A stretch of DNA of 64,000 bases from UBA5336 sp964415675 (lineage in GTDB: Bacteria > Pseudomonadota > Alphaproteobacteria > Caulobacterales > Hyphomonadaceae). The notes under the pieces are model-generated. The model made no database searches, was not told the origin of the DNA, and saw only the letters and a program-made list of their open reading frames with translations. The stretch is from contig CAYQBG010000014.1 in the NCBI GenBank assembly GCA_964415675.1, forward strand, positions 1-64,000, in the 5' to 3' direction. The position numbers and the translations under genes were made by a program. Below are positions 8,541 through 17,851 of this stretch, piece by piece (the first letter of the stretch is position 1; every line of letters begins with the position of its first letter).

Positions 8541-9509
8541 TTAGTACGGGTTCACGCCGAGCGCCTGAACCGTCGAAACGGTCAGGTAACCAACCGGCAG
8601 GCCATTGGCGCGCTGGAAGGATTCCATGGCACTGAGGGTCTGCGGGCCGAACTGGCCATCAACCGGATTGTCATAGCCCGAGGCGTTGAGGGCTTCCTGC
8701 ACTTCGCGGACCTTGGCCGGCGCTGCGTTGGTGTCGCAAAGCACTTCGCGCCATTCGAGGCCACCACCAGCGGTGACGACGCGCTTTTCGATGGTCTTGT
8801 AGGTCGCCGGGATCGTGATGACTTCTTCACTGGCCGGCTCAACCAGACGGCGCACTTCAACCGTGTCATAGACAGCCGGGATGACTTCCTCGACCACCTG
8901 GGCCGGCGTGTCGACGACTTCGCGGGTCACGGTCTCGTAACGGGCCGGGATCACATTGGTCTCGGTCCGCTCCGACTCGACGAGACGCGTGCGCGTCACA
9001 GTGTCATACTGGGCCGGGACCTCGACGCGGCAGAGAAGTTCACCGGTCGCCACCTGCGCATTGCCGGCTGGCATGGAGCCCGTCCCCGCAGCGCCACGAC
9101 CGAAGAGGCCGGAGCCCGGCTTCCAGGTCGTGTAGGCCGGGCGCACCAGGACCTGCTCGGTGTAGGTCTCGAACTTGGCCGGAACAACTACAGAATTTGT
9201 CTTTTCCGGCTCGACCAGGACCTCTTCGGTCACGGTCCGGTAGGTGGCTGGAATTGTGCGATACTGGATCGACTCTTCCTTGACCAGAACCTGCTCAGTG
9301 ATGGTTTCATATGTCGCCGGAATAACGTTGATTTCCGTGGACTCCGGACGATCGACAACCTGCTCGGTCACGACTTCCGTGGTCTCCGGGATCAGGACGC
9401 GCGCAAAGCACTCGCCCGGATCGGCATTCGGCGGCATGTCAGCGGCCTGGCCAAAGGCCGTACCGGCAAAGGCGACAACAGCCGCCGTCGAGAACACAAT
9501 CTTGTTCAT
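8541..9509 (-). CDS. Secreted 23-residue-repeat protein with peptidoglycan-binding domain
   Basis: A 322-residue protein with a Sec signal peptide (MNKIVFSTAAVVAFAGTAFG, cleavage near residue 20). Residues 34-258 contain eight repeats of the type IPATYETVTEQVLV. The anchor prolines fall at 41, 64, 87, 110 and at 165, 188, 211, 234, which is an exact 23-residue period in two blocks of four. A Gly-rich insert (about 128-157) separates the blocks, and cysteines 34, 160 and 258 flank them. Residues about 263-320 are a PG_binding_1 domain (VREVQEALNASGYD, VDGQFGPQTLSAMESFQ). It probably sits in the periplasm bound to peptidoglycan, perhaps as a spacer or scaffold. The repeat family has no function I can name. 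A GAAGGGGAA site precedes the ATG. Confidence 0.8.
   Translation of the reverse strand: MNKIVFSTAAVVAFAGTAFGQAADMPPNADPGECFARVLIPETTEVVTEQVVDRPESTEINVIPATYETITEQVLVKEESIQYRTIPATYRTVTEEVLVEPEKTNSVVVPAKFETYTEQVLVRPAYTTWKPGSGLFGRGAAGTGSMPAGNAQVATGELLCRVEVPAQYDTVTRTRLVESERTETNVIPARYETVTREVVDTPAQVVEEVIPAVYDTVEVRRLVEPASEEVITIPATYKTIEKRVVTAGGGLEWREVLCDTNAAPAKVREVQEALNASGYDNPVDGQFGPQTLSAMESFQRANGLPVGYLTVSTVQALGVNPY
8736..9410 (-). repeat. Eight 23-residue protein repeats in two blocks of four
   Basis: Consensus (V/T)(I/V)PA(T/K/R)Y(E/D)TVTE(Q/E)VLV-x8. The proline positions differ by exactly 23 within each block and by 55 between blocks. Each block is preceded within seven residues by a cysteine. 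Confidence 0.85.
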
Positions 9510-9837
9510 CAGTTAAATTCCCCTTCTCAAGACGATGGCGTCTGCGCACCGCCTCCTCGGCTAAACACCCAAAAACCGGCCTCTTGCCGGTTCAGGCTGG
9601 TGTGCAGGCCGGTGCCCCCGGACCGCTACAGTTAACCGTTTAGCTCAGGTACTCATCACCGACCAGAGCGAAACTGCAGTTCATCAGCCTGTTTTTTGAC
9701 TATCCGGCGTCTTTGTTTCAGGACGATGACAGTTCGCCTTCATTTCCTCTTTGAGCCTTGCACAAGAGGTTCGGATTCGTGAAAGCGTGACGTGACGACA
9801 TGAGCCTGACCGTGCCCCCTAAGGAGTAACCCCCGAA
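9510..9837. other. 328-bp divergent intergenic region
   Basis: The region lies between the minus-strand repeat protein and purB. It must contain both promoters. Visible elements are the GAAGGGGAA ribosome site of the minus gene, the hairpin with T tract at 9571-9592, a 10-bp palindrome AACTGCAGTT near 9671-9680, and the AAGGAG site of purB at 9821-9826. I see no ORF, tRNA or recognisable riboswitch. Confidence 0.6.
9571..9592 (-). terminator. Hairpin with T tract in the leader of the repeat protein gene
   Basis: AACCGGC/GCCGGTT arms with a 5-nt loop (9574-9592), followed on the minus strand by TTTTTGGG. It sits about 62 nt upstream of the ATG of the minus-strand gene, so it would act as a leader attenuator or as the end of a small RNA. 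No upstream minus-strand gene needs it. Confidence 0.4.
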
Positions 9838-11130
9838 ATGATAGCCCGATACTCACGACCTGAAATGGCTTCTATCTGGAGCCAGGAGTCGAAATACGGC
9901 ATCTGGCTGGAAATCGAGACGCTGGCCGCCGAAGCGATGGAAAAGCTCGGGCAGGTTCCATCCGGCACGAGCGCCGCAGTGCGCGAGCGGGGCGGATTCG
10001 ACGTGGCCCGGATCGACGAGATCGAACGTGAAGTCAAACACGACGTCATTGCCTTCCTGACGAGCGTCGCCGAACATGTTGGCGAGGAAGCCCGCTTCCT
10101 TCACAAGGGCATGACCTCTTCAGACGTGCTCGACACCTGCCTGGCGGTCCAGCTCGTGCGCGCCAGCGACCTGCTGGTGGATGGTATCGACCGCCTGCTC
10201 GGCGCACTTGAGGCCCGGGCGCTTGAGCACAAGCTGACCCCTACAATCGGCCGCAGCCATGGGATTCATGCCGAACCGACAACCTTCGGGGTCAAGCTCG
10301 CAGGCTACCATGCAGAGTTCCAGCGCGCCCGTGGGCGCCTTCTCGCGGCGCGCGCCGATGTCGGCACCTGCGCGATTTCAGGCGCGGTCGGCACGTTTGC
10401 GAATATAGACCCCCGGGTCGAAGCCCATGTGGCCCGCGCGCTCTCCCTGACACCAGAGCCTGTCTCCACGCAGGTGATCCCGCGTGACCGCCATGCGATG
10501 TATTTTGCCGTGCTGGGCGTGATTGCCTCGTCGGTTGAGCGGCTTGCCACCGAAATCCGCCATCTTCAGCGTACCGAGGTGCTTGAGGCTGAGGAGTTTT
10601 TCTCAGCCGGCCAGAAGGGATCATCTGCGATGCCGCACAAGCGCAATCCCGTGCTGACGGAAAACCTCACCGGTCTCGCCCGCCTGGTGCGCTCGTCTGT
10701 CACCCCGGCTATGGAGAATGTCGCCCTGTGGCATGAGCGCGACATTTCTCATTCTTCAGTTGAGCGGGGGATCGGGCCGGATGCCACCGTGCATCTCGAT
10801 TTTGCGCTGCACAGGATGGCCGGCGTGATCGAAAATCTGGTGGTCTATCCCGAGCATATGCAGGCGAACATGGACAGGATGGGCGGTTTGCACAATTCCC
10901 AGAGGGTCCTTCTCGCCCTTGTCGAAGCGGGCACCAGCCGCGAGGCGGCCTATCAGCTTGTCCAGCGCAATGCGATGAAGACCTGGGCCGGCGAAGGGGC
11001 CTTCCTGGACCATCTCAGATCCGATGGAGAGGTCACTTCGCTCCTGTCGGACAATGATCTGGAAGCGCTGTTCGACGACACATACCATTTCAGCCGGATC
11101 GACGAGATTTTCGCCCGCGTGTTCGACTGA
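9838..11130 (+). CDS. purB: Adenylosuccinate lyase
   Basis: A 430-residue PurB of the fumarase/aspartase superfamily. It cleaves SAICAR to AICAR and adenylosuccinate to AMP, each with release of fumarate. The start YSRPEMASIWSQESKYGIWLEIE, the TSSDVLDTCLAVQL region, the IGRSHGIHAEPTTFG histidine loop and the signature GSSAMPHKRNPV are all present. The length is typical of the short bacterial form. An AAGGAG site at 9821-9826 precedes the ATG. It stands alone and is convergent with cckA, 17 bp away. Confidence 0.97.
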   Translation: MIARYSRPEMASIWSQESKYGIWLEIETLAAEAMEKLGQVPSGTSAAVRERGGFDVARIDEIEREVKHDVIAFLTSVAEHVGEEARFLHKGMTSSDVLDTCLAVQLVRASDLLVDGIDRLLGALEARALEHKLTPTIGRSHGIHAEPTTFGVKLAGYHAEFQRARGRLLAARADVGTCAISGAVGTFANIDPRVEAHVARALSLTPEPVSTQVIPRDRHAMYFAVLGVIASSVERLATEIRHLQRTEVLEAEEFFSAGQKGSSAMPHKRNPVLTENLTGLARLVRSSVTPAMENVALWHERDISHSSVERGIGPDATVHLDFALHRMAGVIENLVVYPEHMQANMDRMGGLHNSQRVLLALVEAGTSREAAYQLVQRNAMKTWAGEGAFLDHLRSDGEVTSLLSDNDLEALFDDTYHFSRIDEIFARVFD

Positions 11131-11147
11131 CGGGCATGCGGCGCACT

Positions 11148-13730
11148 TCAGGCCGCTTCGCGATCCTTCTCTTTACGGGTACCGAGTTCCTGCTTCACCC
11201 GCTCGGCCAGCACTTTCACCGTGAAGGGTTTGGGCAGAAAGGAGACCTGGCGGTTCTCATCCAGCTGTTTGGCGATATCGCGCTCGGCATAGCCGGAAAT
11301 GAAGATGATGCGCGCGTCACCGAGATACTCGCGGGCTTCTCTCATCAGGGTTGGCCCGTCCATGCCAGGCATGACCACATCAGAGATGATCAGGTCGAAA
11401 CTGCCGGGGGCATCTTCGAGGATGGAAAGCGCCTCCTCGCCATCACATGCCTGTTCGACATCATAACCACGAGACTTCAGCAGTGACGCGGCAATGCCCC
11501 GTACACCGTCTTCATCCTCGACAAGAAGGATACGACCGCGCCCGGACATATCGACGGGCTGGGAAGCAACCGGCGCCTCGACGAGCTGTTCCGGCGCCTC
11601 CTCTGGCAATTCCTCGGCCGACAGCGCCGGCAGGTAAATCTGGAAAGTGGTGCCCTTTCCGACTTCCGAAATCGGGCAGATATAACCGCCGGATTGTTTG
11701 ATGATGCCATACACGGTCGACAGTCCAAGACCGGTGCCGACACCGACTTCCTTCGTGGTGAAGAAGGGCTGGAAGATCTTGTCCATCTCGCTGGCCGGTA
11801 TGCCGTGACCGGTATCCTGAACTTCGATCAGCATGTACTCGCCCTGCTCGACAAATCCGAAGCCCTGCTGATGGGCCTCCTGCGCCGTTGCCGAACGTGT
11901 CCGGATGATCAGCTTGCCGCCAGGATTGTGCTTGAGCATCGCATCGCGGGCATTGGTAGCGAGATTGATGATGGCAGTTTCAAGCTGGTTCTTGTCAGCC
12001 CTGATCGCCGGCAGGTCGCGGCCATGCTTCATGTCCAGCTCGATCCGCTCATCAAGGATCTGGCGCAGAAGAATGGAGAATTCCGAAAGGAAATCGGTGA
12101 CGTTCATCACTTCGGACTTGAAGGTCTGCTGGCGCGCATAAGCCAGCAGCATTCGCACAAGATCGCGCGCCCGCACTGAGAATTCATGGATGGATTTGAG
12201 GTTCTGGTAGGATGGATCGCCGACCGGATGACGGGTCACCAGCGTATCCGTGTTCAGCATGATGCCCGTGAGCACATTGTTGAAATCATGCGCAACACCG
12301 CCTGCGAGCTGGCCGATCGCCTGCATCTTCTCACCCTGGGCAAGGCGCATTTCGAGCTGTTTCTGCTCGGTCATGTCGATCACATACGCCACCGAGGGAT
12401 GCCCCTGCGGATCGAGCGTGACGAAGACATTCACATGCCTTGTATCCTCACCTGCCATCTGCAGGCCAACTGGCTTGTCGATCGCATCCAGAAGCGCTTT
12501 TGAAAGCGCTTCTGCGCCGTCGCCGGCCACAAACAGATCGGCGAATCGCCCGCCCGGCGCCGCCTTGCCTTCCGACAAGCCCATGAGCGCCCGATTGGCA
12601 TCAAGAATGACGGCGCTCTCGACCGAATCGCCCTGAAGACGAACAGCGCCGAAAGGCGCATCATCAAACATCGGGTCGTGGTCGATGCGCGGCGGGCGGC
12701 TGGCCGATGTGGCGGTCAGCCGGTCGCTGCCAAAGGTCTGCGCGTTCGGGAGAATTACAATCCGGCCATGGGCGGAGACACCCTTGCCAGTCCATGTGGT
12801 GATCGCTGTCACCGGCACTTCGACCCCGTCGCGCGCGCGCAACATGATCTCAGCACGCCCCGGGGCGCCCGATTTTCGATCGCGTGACAGCAGCTTGACA
12901 AATTCCGGCCTCATAATGTCGTCGGCGCGCACGCTATCAAGACTGTCAGACAGCCCCAGAAGCTCGCGAACCCATGCATTGGCATAAGAAATCGACCCAT
13001 CCGGGCGGGTCACGAAGAAGCCCAGCGGGGCGTCCTCGACATAAAGCGATTTGAGATCCGCCGCGCCGGTCGCTTCTTCGGTGCCGGCTATACGGCGCAG
13101 GCGCCAGAGCACACGAGCGCGCGGCAACACCGAGACCCCCACCTCATACTGGGCAGGCACCCCATCAGAGCCAAGCGCGATAGGCGGCAGGATTTCGCGC
13201 CGGGCCTCACCTGCCCGCGCAGCCTTCGCCAGCCGATAGACCGGCGCAGAAATGCCCGGGCTCGCCCCGAACAGGCGATCGACCGACACGGCCCCGGTAT
13301 CATCGCCAGGCCGCGTAATCGCCATGTCCATCAACGCCTTGTAACACTCATTGGCGGCAACAGGCGCCCCGCCGCGATCAGCAATCAGCACGGCCTCATC
13401 GAGGGCTTCTATCCAGGGAAAACGCGGCTTGGACGGTGTTGCTGCCTCAGCAGCCGACCCGCGCTCGGGAAACAGGCCGAGCCTGCGACCGGCTCCGCGC
13501 AGCACCCAAAGAAGAAAGACCATACCGCCTGCGGCCATTGCGATCAGCAGGATCGGCCCCGTCGCACCGACCGCCGAGGGCCAGACGATCGCAACGGTGG
13601 CAGCCGCTACTGCCAGCAGAAGGCAACCCCAGAACAGGGCCTGCAGTACGTCAAAGCCGCCGCGAACGGGCGCCGTTTCCGTCAGTTCTGCGCCATTTTC
13701 GGGGGCACTCACCACTTCACGCTCGTCCAT
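11148..13730 (-). CDS. cckA: Cell-cycle hybrid histidine kinase CckA
   Basis: An 860-residue hybrid kinase. Two membrane helices (about 27-50 and 56-77) are followed by a PAS-like region (about 105-215), a second PAS (225-330, with PLGFFVTRPDGSISYAN) and a third (352-455). The HisKA domain has the CckA-type motif GGVAHDFNNVLTGI with phosphoacceptor His481. The HATPase_c has NLATNARDAM, DTGHGIP and GTGLGLSTVYG. The C-terminal receiver has Asp784 (ISDVVMPGMDG) and Lys834. In Caulobacter, CckA drives phosphate through ChpT to CtrA and acts as a phosphatase when bound to c-di-GMP; that role is inferred here from family and architecture. Its presence supports the alphaproteobacterial assignment. 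Confidence 0.93.
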   Translation of the reverse strand: MDEREVVSAPENGAELTETAPVRGGFDVLQALFWGCLLLAVAAATVAIVWPSAVGATGPILLIAMAAGGMVFLLWVLRGAGRRLGLFPERGSAAEAATPSKPRFPWIEALDEAVLIADRGGAPVAANECYKALMDMAITRPGDDTGAVSVDRLFGASPGISAPVYRLAKAARAGEARREILPPIALGSDGVPAQYEVGVSVLPRARVLWRLRRIAGTEEATGAADLKSLYVEDAPLGFFVTRPDGSISYANAWVRELLGLSDSLDSVRADDIMRPEFVKLLSRDRKSGAPGRAEIMLRARDGVEVPVTAITTWTGKGVSAHGRIVILPNAQTFGSDRLTATSASRPPRIDHDPMFDDAPFGAVRLQGDSVESAVILDANRALMGLSEGKAAPGGRFADLFVAGDGAEALSKALLDAIDKPVGLQMAGEDTRHVNVFVTLDPQGHPSVAYVIDMTEQKQLEMRLAQGEKMQAIGQLAGGVAHDFNNVLTGIMLNTDTLVTRHPVGDPSYQNLKSIHEFSVRARDLVRMLLAYARQQTFKSEVMNVTDFLSEFSILLRQILDERIELDMKHGRDLPAIRADKNQLETAIINLATNARDAMLKHNPGGKLIIRTRSATAQEAHQQGFGFVEQGEYMLIEVQDTGHGIPASEMDKIFQPFFTTKEVGVGTGLGLSTVYGIIKQSGGYICPISEVGKGTTFQIYLPALSAEELPEEAPEQLVEAPVASQPVDMSGRGRILLVEDEDGVRGIAASLLKSRGYDVEQACDGEEALSILEDAPGSFDLIISDVVMPGMDGPTLMREAREYLGDARIIFISGYAERDIAKQLDENRQVSFLPKPFTVKVLAERVKQELGTRKEKDREAA

Positions 13731-13930
13731 CGCCAGTCAACTCCTGCCAACCCTTAAACCTTATGGATTGATTCGCATGCCACCAGAGGCATACCTGACC
13801 CGGGCGCAAAAAGCGCCTTGCCCGATCGGTCAGGAATTACTCCTTGCACCGAAAGGTTAACGAACCCGAAAAAGACGTTATGTCTGAGGTCATAATTGGG
13901 CAATCTGAATCCCGAAGGAGAAGTTACAGC

Positions 13931-15820
13931 ATGCGTATCACGACCACCTCCATTGCAGCACTCATGATGCTGGCTGCCTGCGAAACCGTTCCGTCCGAGG
14001 CGCCCCGGGATATCTCCGCAGGCAAGTCGGCAGAGCCCGCACCTGTGTCCAGCCCTCAGGCCGTCGAATCAGAGATGTCGCAGACCGAGGCCATCAACGC
14101 CTTTTTCGAGAAAAAGTTCGACGAGGCGGTGGCCCGCAGCCCGATCTTCCAGACCTATCTCGGCATTAAGGATGATTACGGCAAATGGGATGACGCCTCC
14201 CTGGAGGCGGACTGGAAGGAGCTGGAGATCCAGCGCGAATCGGTCGCTGAGATGAAGCGCCGGTTTGATTATGACCAACTCGACGAGCAGGCGAAGCTCT
14301 CCTGGCGCATGGCAGAATATCAGCTGGAGCGCGCTGAAGCAGACTGGCCGTTCCGCTATCATTCCTACACATTCAACCAGATGTTCGGCGTCCAGAGCCA
14401 GATTCCCGCTTTCCTGATAAACCAGCACCGGATTGCCAGCGAAAGCGATGCCCGGGCCTATATCGACCGGCTTGCAGGGGTTCCCGAATATCTCGGCCAG
14501 AATATTCAGATTGCGAAGGGCTCCTATCAGCGCGGAATCCAGCCGCCGAAATTCGTTTATGACTATGTCATTTCCGATGCGGAGAATGTGCTGAAGGGCT
14601 ACCCGTTCGAAGATGGGAAGGACAATCCGTCGACGCTTTATGAGGATTTCTCCGGCAAGCTCGATGCGCTGGTCCAGAAGGATGAGCTTGACGCAGAACA
14701 GGCTGCGGACATGCTCGACCTTGCCGGTGACGTGCTGCGCAAGGAGGTCGGGCCGGCTTATCGCGACCTGATTGACGTGATGAAGGCGCACCAGGCGACG
14801 GCGACGACAGAGGATGGCGTCTGGAAATTGCCGAATGGCGAGGCGTACTACAACACCCGTCTCGAAGCGCGTACAACAACCGACATGACGGCCGGAGAAA
14901 TTCACCAGCTGGGCCTGCAGGAAACCGCGCGGATCCATTCTGAAATGCGTGAAATCATGGAAAAGGTCGGCTTCGACGGCACGCTGCACGAATTCTTCGA
15001 ATTCATGCGCACGGACGAGCAGTTCTACAAGCCGAACACCGACGAAGGCCGCGCGGAATACCTCGCCGAAGCCACGGCTCTGATCGACGCGATGCGCCCG
15101 CGCCTGCCGGAAATGTTCAACCGCTTTCCCAAGGCCGGCATGATCGTCAAACGGGTCGAGCCCTTCCGCGAGAAATCAGCCGGCAAGGCCTTTTACCAGC
15201 GCCCGTCACCGGACGGTTCCCGCCCCGGCACCTATTATGCCAATCTTTATGACATGGCCGACATGCCGATATACCAGATGGAAGCGCTGGCCTATCATGA
15301 GGGCATTCCCGGCCACCATATGCAGCTCGCCATCCAGCAGGAGCTTGAAGGCATTCCAAGCTTCCGCCGTTTCTCGGGCGTGACCGCATATACGGAAGGA
15401 TGGGGTCTTTATACCGAATACCTTCCCAAGGAGATGGGTTTCTATCAGGATCCCTATTCCGATTTCGGGCGGCTCGCGATGGAACTGTGGCGCGCGGCCC
15501 GCCTGGTCGTCGATACAGGCCTTCACTCGAAACAGTGGACCCGCGAAGAAGCCACACAATGGCTGCTCGACAATACCCCGAACCCGCAAGGCGACGCGCG
15601 CAAGGCGATTGACAGGTATATCGTGATGCCTGGCCAGGCGACCGCCTACAAGATCGGCATGCTGAAGATCCTCCAGTTACGCGAGGATGCGCGCGCGGAG
15701 CTTGGCGAAAAGTTCGATATCCGCGAGTTCCACGATGTGGTCCTTGCAAGCGGTCCGCTGCCACTGGCCATCCTCGAAGAACAGGTCGGGGCCTGGGTCG
15801 CAGACAAACAGGCGGGCTGA
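13931..15820 (+). CDS. DUF885 family lipoprotein, putative zinc peptidase
   Basis: A 629-residue DUF885 protein. It begins MRITTTSIAALMMLAAC, a lipoprotein signal with Cys17, so it is probably anchored in the outer membrane facing the periplasm. The family hallmark HEGIPGHH is at 456-463, and a distal glutamate lies in the following TAYTEGWGLYTEYL; together they suggest a zinc site like that of M1/M3-type peptidases. Substrates are unknown for this family. The ATG at 13931 is chosen over the open extension to 13844 because GGAG lies just upstream and the signal peptide starts there. Confidence 0.85.
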   Translation: MRITTTSIAALMMLAACETVPSEAPRDISAGKSAEPAPVSSPQAVESEMSQTEAINAFFEKKFDEAVARSPIFQTYLGIKDDYGKWDDASLEADWKELEIQRESVAEMKRRFDYDQLDEQAKLSWRMAEYQLERAEADWPFRYHSYTFNQMFGVQSQIPAFLINQHRIASESDARAYIDRLAGVPEYLGQNIQIAKGSYQRGIQPPKFVYDYVISDAENVLKGYPFEDGKDNPSTLYEDFSGKLDALVQKDELDAEQAADMLDLAGDVLRKEVGPAYRDLIDVMKAHQATATTEDGVWKLPNGEAYYNTRLEARTTTDMTAGEIHQLGLQETARIHSEMREIMEKVGFDGTLHEFFEFMRTDEQFYKPNTDEGRAEYLAEATALIDAMRPRLPEMFNRFPKAGMIVKRVEPFREKSAGKAFYQRPSPDGSRPGTYYANLYDMADMPIYQMEALAYHEGIPGHHMQLAIQQELEGIPSFRRFSGVTAYTEGWGLYTEYLPKEMGFYQDPYSDFGRLAMELWRAARLVVDTGLHSKQWTREEATQWLLDNTPNPQGDARKAIDRYIVMPGQATAYKIGMLKILQLREDARAELGEKFDIREFHDVVLASGPLPLAILEEQVGAWVADKQAG

Positions 15821-15846
15821 AGACAGCGACAGCACAGATGCTCCGT

Positions 15847-15866
15847 GGCGATCCGACCGGATCGCC
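15847..15866. terminator. Stem-loop after the DUF885 gene
   Basis: GGCGATCC (15847-15854) and GGATCGCC (15859-15866) form a perfect 8-bp stem with a 4-nt loop, 26 bp after the stop. There is no T tract, so it may be a processing stem or a Rho-assisted end rather than a classical terminator. Confidence 0.35.
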
Positions 15867-15990
15867 GCGGGGCAAGCGTGCATTGCACTTTGACTGCGGG
15901 CCGCGATTGAACCCATTGAGCAAAGCGGACTAAACGGGGCGGAAATCGCGGCGTGGGGCCGCATCCATGCGATGAGGGGGAGCCAGTCCG

Positions 15991-16995
15991 ATGGCCGAAA
16001 TATTTGCTGAAGTGTTTTCGACGAGCGGTTTTTTTACACTGCTCATGCTGCTGATGTTGCAAGCCGTGCTCGGCTTCGACAACCTGCTCTATATTTCGAT
16101 TGAATCCAAGCGGACCGGCGAGGAGAACGCCTCGAAGGTGCGGCGCTGGGGCATTGGCCTTGCCGTCCTGTTCCGCGTCGTGCTCCTGATCATCATCGTC
16201 AACATCTTCACCCTGTTGGCCGAGCCGCTGTTCGGCATCAATCTGACAGGCGTCATAGAAGGCGAATTTACCTTCCAGAGCCTTGTTACAGTCGCTGGCG
16301 GGGGCTTCATTATCTACACTGCCATCAAGGAGATCACGCACCTGCTGTCGGTCGAGCATATCGAGCATTCCGAGGGCGGTGCCGGCAAATCAGTGATGCA
16401 GGCGATCTTGATGATCGTGGCGATGAACCTTGTTTTCTCGTTCGATTCAATCCTCTCGGCGATGGCCATCGCGAATGTCGAGATCGCGCGGATCGTCGAT
16501 GCGTCCGGGGCCCTTCTCGGCACCTTCGATGGCACGGTAACGCAATGCAAGGCAGAGCTGATTGCCAATCCAGTGACCGGTGCGGTGGGTTGTGAGCCCG
16601 GCAAGGATTACCAGGTCTGGATCATGGCGATCGCCATTATCGCATCAGGCGTGCTCATGATCCTGATGGCCGACTATGTGGCCGATTTCCTCAAGCGCAA
16701 CCGGATGTATGAGGTGCTCGGCCTGTTCATCCTTTTCCTCGTTGGCGCCCTGCTGGTCACCGAAGGCGCGCACCTGGCCCATCTGACCCTTTTCACCTAT
16801 CCGATCGAGGCGATGTCGAAATCCTCCTTCTATCTCGTCGTCTTCGTGCTCGTGATCACCGACGTGATATCCAATCGCTACCAGAAACGGCTCTGGTCCC
16901 AGAAAGTGGCAGAGATCAGCGGAAACCATCCAGAGACGGACGGCCTTCATGCCGTCGACGAGATCATGGCGAAGGGACAGAAGGGCAAGGCCTGA
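15991..16995 (+). CDS. TerC family integral membrane protein
   Basis: A 334-residue polytopic protein of the TerC/Alx family, with about eight or nine helices and the signatures LQAVLGFDNLLYISIESKR at the first helix and NLVFSFDSILSAMAIA in the middle. The intramembrane aspartates of these segments are characteristic. Relatives export manganese or take part in metal homeostasis and metalation of secreted enzymes. The 170-bp upstream region has no recognisable yybP-ykoY manganese riboswitch. An insert around residues 170-210 contains two cysteines (TQCKAEL, GCEPG). Substrate not certain. Confidence 0.9.
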   Translation: MAEIFAEVFSTSGFFTLLMLLMLQAVLGFDNLLYISIESKRTGEENASKVRRWGIGLAVLFRVVLLIIIVNIFTLLAEPLFGINLTGVIEGEFTFQSLVTVAGGGFIIYTAIKEITHLLSVEHIEHSEGGAGKSVMQAILMIVAMNLVFSFDSILSAMAIANVEIARIVDASGALLGTFDGTVTQCKAELIANPVTGAVGCEPGKDYQVWIMAIAIIASGVLMILMADYVADFLKRNRMYEVLGLFILFLVGALLVTEGAHLAHLTLFTYPIEAMSKSSFYLVVFVLVITDVISNRYQKRLWSQKVAEISGNHPETDGLHAVDEIMAKGQKGKA

Positions 16996-17021
16996 TAAGC
17001 AGGCCCGCCCGACCGGGCCGC

Positions 17022-17609
17022 TCAGGCCGTTGGCGGCCAGACCGACACACCGAAAAGAACCGGGTGCAGCCAGATAAGGATAGCCGCGTAGGCGGCTGTC
17101 CCGATGGCAACCGACAGAAGGTCGCCGGTCAGGCTCGGGCTGGCCACCGCGCCGGCGCCCAGATCGCCGCGCCGCTTCGCGGCGATCCGGTCGAACACCG
17201 CGTAAGCAAGGAAGGCGCCGAACAGAATCACCGAATTCAGTTCGCCATTCGCCAGGAGGTGGCCGAGCGCCCAGACCTTCACCGCAGCCAGCATCGGATG
17301 TTTCAGAGCCTTTGCGACATGTCCCTTCGGCGCATAGGCGGCGACAAGCATCACGAGCGCGATCCACATGAGAATATAGTTGAGATGTGCTGTCCAGGCC
17401 GGCGGACTGTAGAGCACGGGCGCCGGGCGCATGGCATCATAGCCAAGCACGATCAGACCAAGACCGACGATCGCGACAAGACTGTACAGCCCCATATAGG
17501 GGCCGTAGCCAAGGCGCTCGCGAATATCTGCGCCCGCAGCGCGCGAACGCACCGCGCTGAACAGGTGCGGCCCGAAGAACACAACCAAACCCAGAACCAT
17601 CATCGCCAT
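17022..17609 (-). CDS. NnrU-like membrane protein
   Basis: A 195-residue protein with six hydrophobic segments and the NnrU-family pattern: FGPHLFSA near the N-terminus, GYGPYMGLYSLVA, then KHPMLAAVKVWALGHLLANGE. The histidines in PHLF, KHPM and LGHLLANGE are typical and could be haem or metal ligands. NnrU was named from nitric-oxide-reductase regulons, but many homologues have no denitrification context, and none is visible here. The open frame extends to 17756; the ATG at 17609 puts the first helix at the N-terminus. Confidence 0.8.
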   Translation of the reverse strand: MAMMVLGLVVFFGPHLFSAVRSRAAGADIRERLGYGPYMGLYSLVAIVGLGLIVLGYDAMRPAPVLYSPPAWTAHLNYILMWIALVMLVAAYAPKGHVAKALKHPMLAAVKVWALGHLLANGELNSVILFGAFLAYAVFDRIAAKRRGDLGAGAVASPSLTGDLLSVAIGTAAYAAILIWLHPVLFGVSVWPPTA

Positions 17610-17851
17610 GCCAAATCCCTCCTTGCCTGCCAGTCGGCCTCGTGCCCGGTCAGGACACGCCTCGCCGCTATCGCCAGAATAGGAATAGCATAAGGCAGGG
17701 GCGTATGAATTCGAAGCCGGTTTCTCATGGCGGCTCGCCCCAAGAGACCCAGACAATTATCGCCATGAGCTTGCCGCGCCCGGCAATCCTTGCGGGGCGC
17801 GTCTGAAGCCCTATGCTGTCGTCCAATTGGAAAATGCGTTGGAGGAACCCC

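Noticed and set aside
15821..15990. Search for a yybP-ykoY manganese riboswitch ahead of the terC-like gene.
   Set aside because: The conserved loops are not present; only a simple 8-bp hairpin is visible, close to the upstream gene's stop.
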